Shown here: positions 1-6,880 of the stretch, piece by piece | Numbering within the stretch: position 1 is the stretch's first letter | Layout: each line of letters begins with the position of its first letter | Assembly: GCA_017997855.1 (NCBI GenBank) | Contig: JAGOEF010000063.1 | Coordinates: forward strand, 1-8,347 | DNA length: 8,347 nucleotides | Reading direction: 5' to 3' | Origin: Bacteroidales bacterium | GTDB lineage: Bacteria > Bacteroidota > Bacteroidia > Bacteroidales > ML635J-15 | Position numbers and translations under genes: made by a program | The notes under the pieces: model-generated | Told to the model about the DNA's origin: nothing | Seen by the model: the letters and a program-made list of their open reading frames with translations, nothing else | Databases searched by the model: none

Positions 1-2
1 GT

Positions 3-1391
3 ATTATTGGTAATGGTAAAAAAGTTGTTGACAAAAACGGATTGAAAATAGTTTGGGGCGATGGGCGAAAGTACGAAGACCTTCGTGAAGCTATCTGTGG
101 CGTAGATGTCGTATTGAATTGTCAGGCGGTAATCAGTCCCCGTGCCGACAGAGAGCCTGAAAATGCAAAAAAGACCAATGTCAAAGCCATTGAATACATG
201 ATAAAGGCCATCAAAAACGAACCTGACGGTGCCGAAAGAATCAGGTTGGTCAATGTGGGGAGTATTGCCGAATATGGCGACCGAATGGGCAGAATCCATT
301 GCGGTCGTGTTGGCGACCCGGTAATGGCAAGTCCTTTCGACATTTATGCACTCACTAAGATTAAAGGCGAACGTCTTGTTCTCGAATCGGGAATAAAGCA
401 CTGGGCCCACCTCAGGCAAACTTTTATTATGATACCTGATGTATTTTCGCTTGAGGATCCGATTATGTTTCATCAGCCCATTGAATGTTTCATGGAAAAC
501 ATCACCTCGCGCGATGCAGGTCGGGGTATGGCCAACATTCTCGAAATACCTTCCGACTCAGATTTCTGGCGCCGGGTATATAATATGGGCGGAGGACCAG
601 CCTGCCGCATAAGTTTTCTTGATTTCCTCGATATGATGTTTGGCATGCTGGGGATGCGATACCATAAAATATTCGACCGGAACTGGTTTGCTTTGCGAAA
701 TTTCCACATGCAATACTATGCTGATTCGCACATTCTTAATGAATACATACATCATTGGGGCGACAGTATCAGTGATTTTAAAAATTCTGTTCTTAAATCA
801 TTACCTTTTTATCTGAAATGGGTTGCTGCATTAAATAAAAACATCCCCTTTTTCAGAAATATGGTTGAGTCGGTTACCCGAAAGCGGATGCGAAAACTTG
901 TAATGAGCACCAGTGGTACGCTGAATTGGGTAATGACGAACAATAGCCTCCGTATTGCAGCTTTCTATGGTTCACGCGAAGCCTTCGATGCCATTCCCGA
1001 CTGGTCGGCACCCCTACCCGCCGGAGTTATGGGCAAACCCGAACCTGAATGCATTACATTAAATCATGGGTATGATGAATCAAAATCACATATCGACATC
1101 GAAGATTTAAAGCAGGCAGCAGCATGGCGCGGAGGAAAACTGATTTCAGAAAACTGGTCGGGCAATATGTATGAAAACCTCATTTGGGAATGTTCGTTCG
1201 GGCATCGTTTCGAAGCACATCCCTACACTGTGTTAAAGGCAGGACATTGGTGCAGCGAATGCGAAGCCCCGCCATGGAATTATGATGAAATTGCCCGCCA
1301 GAATCCGTTTTTCGCTCAGGTATGGCACGAATCCCATAGCCCCGACGAAGACTTTTTCTACCCCGAATTGTGTTACGATGATATTTTATAA
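3..1391 (+). CDS. Extended SDR (NAD-dependent epimerase/dehydratase-like) with C-terminal zinc-binding module, 5'-partial
   Basis: The frame is open to the left edge, so the gene starts outside the window; the TTG at 42 is internal. Residues below are counted from that codon. The missing N-terminus should hold the Rossmann GxxGxxG loop. What remains shows the NCQA strand end (26-29), the catalytic-type Ser in NVGS (74), and the Tyr-x-x-x-Lys pair Y102/K106, which together mark an active extended SDR using NAD(P)H. An SDR-like C-terminal region follows (about 170-330). Residues about 350-430 form a separate module: a GGKLISENW stretch, then C384 and H388 (CxxxH), then C404 and C407 (CxxC). This resembles the treble-clef zinc fold of DUF723-like domains. 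The stop lies two bases before the SRD5A-like gene, so the two are probably translated together. Substrate unknown; a sterol-like or isoprenoid-derived hydroxy/keto compound is an inference from the neighbour. SDR assignment is firm, the zinc module likely. Confidence 0.88.
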   Translation: MIGNGKKVVDKNGLKIVWGDGRKYEDLREAICGVDVVLNCQAVISPRADREPENAKKTNVKAIEYMIKAIKNEPDGAERIRLVNVGSIAEYGDRMGRIHCGRVGDPVMASPFDIYALTKIKGERLVLESGIKHWAHLRQTFIMIPDVFSLEDPIMFHQPIECFMENITSRDAGRGMANILEIPSDSDFWRRVYNMGGGPACRISFLDFLDMMFGMLGMRYHKIFDRNWFALRNFHMQYYADSHILNEYIHHWGDSISDFKNSVLKSLPFYLKWVAALNKNIPFFRNMVESVTRKRMRKLVMSTSGTLNWVMTNNSLRIAAFYGSREAFDAIPDWSAPLPAGVMGKPEPECITLNHGYDESKSHIDIEDLKQAAAWRGGKLISENWSGNMYENLIWECSFGHRFEAHPYTVLKAGHWCSECEAPPWNYDEIARQNPFFAQVWHESHSPDEDFFYPELCYDDIL

Positions 1392-1393
1392 GT

Positions 1394-2167
1394 ATGCAGT
1401 TTAATGATTTCTACTATCAGATTTATCTGGTGACAATGACTCTGGTTGCCGTCATTGTTTTTGTTTCGCTATTGTTTGTTGAAGCCGGTTATGGAAAATT
1501 TGTATCCAAAAAATGGGGACATGGCATCAGTAATAAAACAGGATGGATGCTTATGGAAATGCCTGTGTTTATTTCGATGGTTCTTCTATGGTGGTTTTCC
1601 GAAAAGACCTTCGAAACAGTGCCTTTGATTATTTTTATCATGTTTCAGATACACTATTTCCACCGCTCCTTTGTTTTCCCGTTCCGGTTGAAAGGGTCTA
1701 ACATTATGCCGCTCACCATTGTATTGATGGGTTTCACATTTAATGTACTGAACGCTTTTATGCAGGGAGGCTGGATTTTTTATCTGGCTCCGGCTGAAGT
1801 TTTTGAAATATCATGGCTGTATTCCTGGCAATTTATACTCGGCACCCTGGTATACTTCACCGGGATGATTATTAACATTTCGTCGGACAATATAATCAGG
1901 AAGCTACGAAAACCCGGCGACAACAAATATTACCTGCCCGAAGGCGGTATGTTCCGCTACGTGGTATCGGCCAACTATTTTGGGGAATTGCTCGAATGGA
2001 TAGGATTTGCACTGCTATCGTGGTCATGGGCCGGAGTAGTTTTTGTGCTGTGGTCGTTTGCCAACCTTGCCCCCAGGGCCCGCTCTACGTACAAGAAGTA
2101 TGAATTGCTTTTTGGAGAAGAATTCACAAAACGCAAATTGCGTTACATCATTCCTTTCGTGTACTGA
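1394..2167 (+). CDS. Steroid 5-alpha-reductase (SRD5A1/2-like) family membrane protein
   Basis: 257 residues, almost the length of human SRD5A1 (259) and SRD5A2 (254). It is a multi-pass membrane protein, and similarity to these enzymes runs end to end. Recognisable blocks are WMLMEMP with E55 (SRD5A2 E57), HYFHRSFVFPF with Y88 (SRD5A2 Y91), GMIINISSDNIIRKLRKPGD (157-176) with the NADPH-contacting N161 and D165, SANYFGELLEW with N194 and E198 (SRD5A2 N193/E197), R228 (R227), and the terminal IIPFVY. The family reduces the delta-4 double bond of 3-oxo steroids with NADPH; gut Bacteroidota homologues act on 3-oxo-delta-4 bile acids. By my alignment SRD5A2 H230-H232 is replaced by S231-T232-Y233. 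The start is the ATG two bases after the preceding stop, with no clear ribosome binding site, which fits translational coupling. The family call is very strong; the true substrate (steroid, bile acid, other enone lipid) is not shown by sequence. Confidence 0.9.
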   Translation: MQFNDFYYQIYLVTMTLVAVIVFVSLLFVEAGYGKFVSKKWGHGISNKTGWMLMEMPVFISMVLLWWFSEKTFETVPLIIFIMFQIHYFHRSFVFPFRLKGSNIMPLTIVLMGFTFNVLNAFMQGGWIFYLAPAEVFEISWLYSWQFILGTLVYFTGMIINISSDNIIRKLRKPGDNKYYLPEGGMFRYVVSANYFGELLEWIGFALLSWSWAGVVFVLWSFANLAPRARSTYKKYELLFGEEFTKRKLRYIIPFVY

Positions 2168-2174
2168 TAATATG

Positions 2175-2190
2175 TACCTTTGCCGGCAAA
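2175..2190 (+). promoter_or_regulatory. Probable Bacteroidota -7 promoter element with overlapping palindrome, upstream of gldA
   Basis: TACCTTTGC at 2175-2183 is a full match to the Bacteroidota -7 consensus TAnnTTTG and ends 20 bases before the gldA ATG, which gives a short leader. It sits in the only intergenic space on the plus strand (2168-2202). No good -33 TTTG is visible; the nearest partial match is TTTCG at 2155-2159. The box overlaps a perfect 12-base palindrome, TTTGCCGGCAAA (2179-2190), which might be an operator or chance. Confidence 0.6.
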
Positions 2191-2202
2191 TTGTAAGATA
2201 CT

Positions 2203-3114
2203 ATGTCGATTGAAGTTAAAAACATTACCAAACTTTTTGGAAAACAAAAAGCACTCGATGGAGTAAGCTTTTCGATCAAATCGGGAGAAATAGCCGGCTT
2301 TTTAGGCCCTAATGGCGCCGGAAAGTCTACCATGATGAAAATTCTTACCGGGTTTATTCCTCCCAGTTCCGGTGATGCCTACATTCACGGAGTACATGTG
2401 CTCGACGATTCGATTGCAATGAAGCGCCTGATTGGATATCTCCCCGAAAACAATCCCTTGTATCCCGATATGTATATCCGAGAATATCTTGAGTTTGTTG
2501 CAGGTATTTATCAGATAAAAAAAGACCGCAAAAAGAGAATTGCAGAGGTCATCGAGAAAACCGGTCTGTCACCCGAAATCAATAAAAAAATCGGTGCGCT
2601 TTCAAAAGGGTATAAACAACGTGTGGGTTTGGCTCAGGCAATCATCCACGACCCACAGGTACTTATTCTGGATGAACCTACCTCCGGTTTAGACCCCAAT
2701 CAGATTATCGAAATCAGAAACCTGATTGTTGAGCTCGGCAAACACAAAACAGTGATGCTTTCGACTCATATTTTGCAAGAAGTACAGGCTATTTGTCAAA
2801 AAATCATCATCATCAATAAAGGCAGCATAGTGGCTGATGACCAAACCGGTGCTCTTCAGGATCTTTCAGAGAATCATCATAAAGCCATTCATGTTGTTTT
2901 TGAAAAAGCAGTTCTTAAAAAATCCCTTACCGAGTTGGCCGGAGTGGCTAAAGTAGCTTCCATCAGCGAAACAGAGTTTGTACTTCAGCAAGGGACCAAC
3001 CGTGATATCAGGCCCGAAATAATGAAATTTGCTGTAAAAAACAGCCTGAATATTTTGAGCATGACAGAGCAAAGCAAGAGCCTGGAACAGGTATTTCAGG
3101 ATTTGACTAAATAG
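2203..3114 (+). CDS. gldA: GldA-like ABC transporter ATP-binding subunit
   Basis: 303 residues with one complete nucleotide-binding domain: Walker A GPNGAGKST (35-43), a Q-loop position reading YLPENNPLY (Glu instead of Gln, usual in this ABC-2 type group), signature LSKGYKQR (133-140), Walker B VLILDEPT (153-160) with catalytic E158, D-loop SGLDP (161-165) and H-loop His189. The C-terminal part (about 220-303) is the accessory region of this subfamily and ends in SLEQVFQDL. Length, the IGYLPENNPLYPDMYIREYL block and overall sequence match GldA, the ATPase that in Flavobacterium johnsoniae works with membrane proteins GldF and GldG and is needed for gliding. No gldF or gldG is present here; gldA is also apart from gldFG in F. 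johnsoniae. Many non-gliding Bacteroidota carry this ATPase, so motility should not be assumed. A consensus -7 box lies just upstream. A generic ABC-2 exporter ATPase is the alternative. Confidence 0.88.
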   Translation: MSIEVKNITKLFGKQKALDGVSFSIKSGEIAGFLGPNGAGKSTMMKILTGFIPPSSGDAYIHGVHVLDDSIAMKRLIGYLPENNPLYPDMYIREYLEFVAGIYQIKKDRKKRIAEVIEKTGLSPEINKKIGALSKGYKQRVGLAQAIIHDPQVLILDEPTSGLDPNQIIEIRNLIVELGKHKTVMLSTHILQEVQAICQKIIIINKGSIVADDQTGALQDLSENHHKAIHVVFEKAVLKKSLTELAGVAKVASISETEFVLQQGTNRDIRPEIMKFAVKNSLNILSMTEQSKSLEQVFQDLTK

Positions 3115-3116
3115 AA

Positions 3117-3593
3117 TTATGCCTTGATTTTCTGGGCAAATTCTTTAATTGCGGCTTCGTTTATATCAGAAACCGATTTGTCGAGTCCGGAAATTTTCTT
3201 TATGATGGCCTTTTCGAGGAAATTCATCCTATCGAAAATAAACTCTCCTCCAAACATACCCAATGCCGTAGCCTTCGCCCGCAGGGTTTCGGGATATGCT
3301 GCCTCCAGTTGCTGGGTTTGTTTCTCGCTGCGTTCCATGCAGCAGATAAAATAACCTGTTCGCTTCTGCAACAGAATATCGTGGTTGCTCAGGCAGAATT
3401 TTTTCACCCGGCCCTGAATACTTCCTGCATGAATAGACCCACCCACAATCACGGTATCATACAATGCCAGATCGGGCTTTTTATTTTCTCTGAGATTTAC
3501 AACTTCGACGCCACTACCCAATTCCTGCTGCAGCATTTTTGCTGCTTTTTCGGTAGTACCGTGATGACTAACATAAACAATAATTGTGTTCAT
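3117..3593 (-). CDS. HemG-like flavodoxin domain protein
   Basis: 158 residues, one flavodoxin fold. The N-terminal strand IIVYVSHHGTTEKAA supplies the FMN phosphate loop (S9 to E15). The block VGGSIHAGSIQGRVKKF (50-66) and the C-terminal FDRMNFLEKAIIKKISG (120-136) resemble E. coli HemG, the menaquinone-dependent protoporphyrinogen IX dehydrogenase, rather than electron-carrier flavodoxins. It is shorter than HemG (about 180 residues) and has an adjacent Cys pair, C84-C85. It is the last gene of the minus-strand run, 23 bases after the RNA methyltransferase stop, and its own stop is two bases from the stop of gldA. A role in haem synthesis or another quinone-linked FMN reaction is an inference. 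Membership in the flavodoxin family is firm, the HemG activity uncertain. Confidence 0.85.
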   Translation of the reverse strand: MNTIIVYVSHHGTTEKAAKMLQQELGSGVEVVNLRENKKPDLALYDTVIVGGSIHAGSIQGRVKKFCLSNHDILLQKRTGYFICCMERSEKQTQQLEAAYPETLRAKATALGMFGGEFIFDRMNFLEKAIIKKISGLDKSVSDINEAAIKEFAQKIKA

Positions 3594-3616
3594 AAAGGAA
3601 ACTATTAGTGGTAAAT

Positions 3617-4408
3617 TTATTTAAAACCCCGTTGTCGCATGGCTTCAAAAACAAGTATTGCCGTTGATACCGAAACGTTCAGGGAGTCGATTTTGCCGCG
3701 CATCGGAATTTTTATCTGTTCATCGCAGTTATTCAACCAAAACTCTGTGAGTCCCCAGGCTTCAGTACCCATAACAATTGCACAATTTCCGCAATAATCA
3801 ATCTGATGATAAAAGTGTTCTGCACTCAGAGCAGCAGCATAAACGGTAAAACCATGTGATTTCAAAAATTTGTAAACTTCATCGGATGCAGCTACTGCAA
3901 GCTTATTGGTAAATAATGTTCCCACACTGGATCGAACCACATTCGGATTAAACACATCGGTACGAACATCGGCAATAATAACAGCATCAACCGATGCCGC
4001 ATCAGCCGTGCGAAGAATTGCCCCCAGATTCCCCGGTTTTTCGATGGCTTCGAGTACCAACACCAATGAATTATTGTTGAGTCGCAGATCGGAAAGACTC
4101 AGGTTGCGCATACGGGCAACACCCACAATACCATCGGACGATTCCCTGTAAACAAGTTTTGCAAACACATGATTATCTACCTCAAGCACCTCAACAGAAT
4201 CAGCCAGCAATTTCTCAACAAATTCAAGAACATCTGCCGAAGCCAATTGTTTGCAAAAAAACACTGACACAAAACTGTAACCCGCTCTGAGAGCAAGGTT
4301 CATCTCGCGAAAACCCTCTACAACGAAACACTGCAGTTCACGACGTGTCCCCGATTTTTCGAGCTGCTGGAGCCATTTAATTCGCTGATTCTGGGTACTG
4401 GTAATCAC
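3617..4408 (-). CDS. SpoU/TrmH-family RNA 2'-O-ribose methyltransferase
   Basis: 263 residues. The N-terminal part (about 1-105), beginning ITSTQNQRIKWLQQLEKSG, is the substrate-binding domain of rRNA-type SpoU enzymes. The catalytic SPOUT domain has the three family motifs: EKPGNLGAILRTADA (123-137, with N127 and R133), MGTEAWGL (213-220) and IPMRGKIDSLNVSVSTAI (234-251, with N244). The enzyme uses S-adenosylmethionine bound in the C-terminal knot to methylate a ribose 2'-hydroxyl in tRNA or rRNA; the two-domain layout favours a 23S rRNA target of the RlmB/TsnR type, but the nucleotide cannot be read from sequence. The start is a GTG at 4406-4408: an in-frame stop lies five codons upstream with no ATG between, and the protein begins where the family usually does. 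The gap to the preceding membrane-protein gene is 27 bases. Confidence 0.93.
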   Translation of the reverse strand: MITSTQNQRIKWLQQLEKSGTRRELQCFVVEGFREMNLALRAGYSFVSVFFCKQLASADVLEFVEKLLADSVEVLEVDNHVFAKLVYRESSDGIVGVARMRNLSLSDLRLNNNSLVLVLEAIEKPGNLGAILRTADAASVDAVIIADVRTDVFNPNVVRSSVGTLFTNKLAVAASDEVYKFLKSHGFTVYAAALSAEHFYHQIDYCGNCAIVMGTEAWGLTEFWLNNCDEQIKIPMRGKIDSLNVSVSTAILVFEAMRQRGFK

Positions 4409-4435
4409 GTTAGTTTCTGATTAAAATTACTACAA

Positions 4436-5077
4436 TTAAGACGTAGTTCGGTTTGAACCTGCAATAATATCTTCGAATGCACAATAGGTAACACAGGCGG
4501 TAAACGGCAGGGTAAAAACCATGCCTACTCCAAAAAATAATGCTCCGGCCAGATTAATTAATCCCAAAACAAGCATAAATAAAAGTATCGGCCAGAAATT
4601 TTTAGATACAATCTTTCGGCTCCATTCCATTGCTTCCCAATAAGGATAGCGCATAAAAATAATAAAAAAACTCGTAAACGAATATGCAACCGAAAGATAG
4701 ATACCGGGAATAATTAACAAAATAAGACCCAGCAAAATCATGAAAAACGAAACTATTTGCGCAAGAATTAATTCTCCAACAAACTGAAAACCTCTGAAAA
4801 ATCTCTCGAAGCCAGGATTTTCGTCGCGCAAAATTTCGTTGGCCACAAAATACATTCCTGCCATAAAAACAGTTGAGAAAAGCGAATAAATCAATGAACC
4901 GGCATAGGGAATCACATTCATTAACAGCGATATGGCAACTATAATCGAAGAATAACCCAAAAAACCGCTCAGGTTGCGTTTGAACAAATCGAGGCCGGAA
5001 GAAAAATATTTACCAAACCGGAATTCATAGCCATTCTGAGCTATACCTGTAAGCAATGCGTCGTAGGAATTACTCAT
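4436..5077 (-). CDS. Multi-pass integral membrane protein of unknown function
   Basis: 213 residues with a soluble N-terminus (about 1-35) and roughly six hydrophobic segments at about 37-53, 58-80, 100-122, 124-142, 161-180 and 181-200. The segment with LLIIPGIYLSVAYSF, followed by the charged YWEAMEWSRKIVSKNFWPIL turn (146-165) and a final pair of membrane helices, resembles the loose DUF975 / GlyDP-phosphodiesterase-membrane-domain-like group of bacterial inner-membrane proteins, for which no biochemical role is settled. There are no enzyme motifs that I recognise. The ATG lies two bases after the stop of the UbiD-like gene, so the two are probably translationally coupled. A job in the envelope or as a partner of the decarboxylase is speculation from position only. 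That it is a real gene is well supported; the family name is a weak call. Confidence 0.85.
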   Translation of the reverse strand: MSNSYDALLTGIAQNGYEFRFGKYFSSGLDLFKRNLSGFLGYSSIIVAISLLMNVIPYAGSLIYSLFSTVFMAGMYFVANEILRDENPGFERFFRGFQFVGELILAQIVSFFMILLGLILLIIPGIYLSVAYSFTSFFIIFMRYPYWEAMEWSRKIVSKNFWPILLFMLVLGLINLAGALFFGVGMVFTLPFTACVTYCAFEDIIAGSNRTTS

Positions 5078-5079
5078 AG

Positions 5080-6861
5080 CTAAATTTCATTTTTAATTGC
5101 TACGGCTCCCTCACCCAACAACAAACCACGAACCACACGAGAGGGACTGGTTACCGGGTTGCAACCGGTAATCTCGTACCATCGTTCATCCATCTTTTGA
5201 ATTGTTTTTTCATCCATACAAACCACATTAGGCCAATCTCTTACAAAATTATCCGTTTTTTCTGATTTTACAGTGGCATTTACAAAAAGGCAATTGCCTA
5301 CAATTTTACAGTCGGCCGAAGGATCAATATTATTCAGGACATACCATGCCCGAAGTGCCGGAGTCAGTCCGGATAGATTCGTTTCGGCGAAAACAACCAA
5401 TTTCATCTCATGGTTTTGGAATTGTGCCATAAACCTGTCTATTCTTTGTTCAAAGGATAAAGCATCTCCCATACCGAGGTATTCCATTTTTATTCCGCCA
5501 TTATTTGATTCAACTGCAGATTTGGGCATTGTTGCATCAATCAGTAGCTTTCCGCCATAAGCAAAAGTATAGGCAGCATGATCGAGTACATCGGCCGGTC
5601 CGCGCGAAATTTCGGAGTCACGCAGCCAGTGTATCCGTTGCAGGATTTCAGGTAACCACATATCCTCGTTGTTGAAGTCAACATCGTCACTAACACAGAC
5701 GAGTACTTTTGCAAACATCATCTGCCCGTTACCCAGCATTGAATGCATAATTTTAAAAGCATGCCCCGGATACCGTGTTTTCAATTTGAGAAAAACCAAA
5801 TTATGGGCTACACCAAACCATGGCAGGTGCATGTCAATAATTTCTTCATGCATCAAACGCAAGGGGTGAACAAAGAATTTTTCGGTAGCCAGTGCCAGAT
5901 AACGGTCTTCCATGGGTGGTACACCTACAATTGTTGCCGGATAAATGGCATTGCGCCGGTGAGTAATGCAGGTTACATGAAATACAGGATAGCTATCGGG
6001 GAGTGAGTACACTCCCGTATGGTCGCCAAAAGGACCTTCTGTCCTCATCGGTTCCGTTGGGTCAATAAATCCTTCGATAACAATATCGGCATCTTCAGGA
6101 ACCTCGATATCCTGGGTAATACATTTCACCAATTTCACTCTTTTCCGGCGCATAAAACCCGCTGCAATAAACTCGTCGATACCATCGGGTAGTGGCGCCG
6201 TGGCTGCATAGGTATATACAGGATCACCGCCCAGAATAACCGCAACAGGCAATATTTTATTCTGTTGGCGGCATGCATCGTAATGTGCCGCTCCACCTTT
6301 GTGCAAGTGCCAGTGCATTCCGGTTGTATTTCGGTCGAAAATCTGCATTCGGTACATTCCCACATTTCTAACCCCGGTAACAGGATGACGCGTAATAACA
6401 ACCGGAAGGGTTATAAACCGACCTCCATCGTTCGGCCAGCACTGCAATACAGGCAACATGCCAAGATTGGGATTGTTATGAATAACTTGCTGGCAAATAG
6501 CCTTACGCCGCCTAATCCTTGGAAGGTATGAAGCGCTTCGTAAAAGTGCGGGCAGAGAACTCAATCGTTGACGTAGCGAAGATGCCGGGCGGGTCAGCTT
6601 TTTGAGCATTTTAATATATTGTGCGGGCAGTTCATCGAACGACTCGATATTCAGTGCTTGCAAGATGCGCTTTTCGGAGCCAAACGCATTGATAAGCAAG
6701 GGAAAGTCAGTTCCGTTGTTGGTGAACAGCAATGCTTTTCCACCATCGGGCATTTTCATAAACCGATCGGCAATTTCACTGATTTCGAGTATCGGGTTTA
6801 CCGATGCCGGAATGGTAACAAGTTCACCCGAAGCTTCGAGCTCTCTGACAAATCGTTGCAT
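5080..6861 (-). CDS. UbiD-family prenyl-FMN-dependent decarboxylase
   Basis: 593 residues from the ATG at 6859-6861, beginning MQRFVRELEASGELVTIP as this family does. UbiD enzymes reversibly decarboxylate aromatic or unsaturated acids with prenylated FMN made by UbiX; no ubiX is in the window. All key positions are present: metal ligands N166 (NVGMYR), H187 (HLHKGG) and E230 (DEFIAAGF), plus the catalytic R171, E275 and D280, the last two in EGPFGD. The protein is about 100 residues longer than E. coli UbiD (497), mostly at the C-terminus, like UbiD homologues assigned to menaquinone synthesis by the futalosine route (MqnL type); that substrate is an inference. The start is debatable: the frame is open to an ATG at 6963, which overlaps the upstream gene by 83 bases and adds 34 residues unlike the family. 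TTG codons at 6868-6870 and 6886-6888 are alternatives. The next gene starts two bases after the stop. Confidence 0.92.
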   Translation of the reverse strand: MQRFVRELEASGELVTIPASVNPILEISEIADRFMKMPDGGKALLFTNNGTDFPLLINAFGSEKRILQALNIESFDELPAQYIKMLKKLTRPASSLRQRLSSLPALLRSASYLPRIRRRKAICQQVIHNNPNLGMLPVLQCWPNDGGRFITLPVVITRHPVTGVRNVGMYRMQIFDRNTTGMHWHLHKGGAAHYDACRQQNKILPVAVILGGDPVYTYAATAPLPDGIDEFIAAGFMRRKRVKLVKCITQDIEVPEDADIVIEGFIDPTEPMRTEGPFGDHTGVYSLPDSYPVFHVTCITHRRNAIYPATIVGVPPMEDRYLALATEKFFVHPLRLMHEEIIDMHLPWFGVAHNLVFLKLKTRYPGHAFKIMHSMLGNGQMMFAKVLVCVSDDVDFNNEDMWLPEILQRIHWLRDSEISRGPADVLDHAAYTFAYGGKLLIDATMPKSAVESNNGGIKMEYLGMGDALSFEQRIDRFMAQFQNHEMKLVVFAETNLSGLTPALRAWYVLNNIDPSADCKIVGNCLFVNATVKSEKTDNFVRDWPNVVCMDEKTIQKMDERWYEITGCNPVTSPSRVVRGLLLGEGAVAIKNEI

Positions 6862-6880
6862 CGGGCTCAATGGCTGATAT

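Noticed and set aside
42..44. TTG as the real start of the SDR gene
   Set aside because: The same frame is open to the window edge and the protein would lack the Rossmann nucleotide-binding loop, so the gene is simply cut by the window.
2203..3114. GldA as evidence that the organism glides
   Set aside because: GldA homologues are widespread in non-gliding Bacteroidota, and no gldFG or other gld genes are in the window.
3309..3608. 99-codon plus-strand open frame opposite the flavodoxin gene
   Set aside because: It is antisense to a gene with clear flavodoxin motifs, has no recognisable family features and no promoter or ribosome binding site that I can see.
3594..3616. AAAGGAA before the flavodoxin gene as a ribosome binding site
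   Set aside because: It is purine-rich only on the plus strand; on the coding minus strand it reads TTCCTTT, which is not a Shine-Dalgarno sequence.
5743..6006. Plus-strand open frame opposite the UbiD-like gene
   Set aside because: It shadows strongly conserved UbiD coding sequence and its translation has no recognisable motif.
6135..6401. Minus-strand open frame inside the UbiD-like gene
   Set aside because: It lies in another frame over the UbiD catalytic core (including the NVGMYR and HLHKGG regions), and has no family features of its own.
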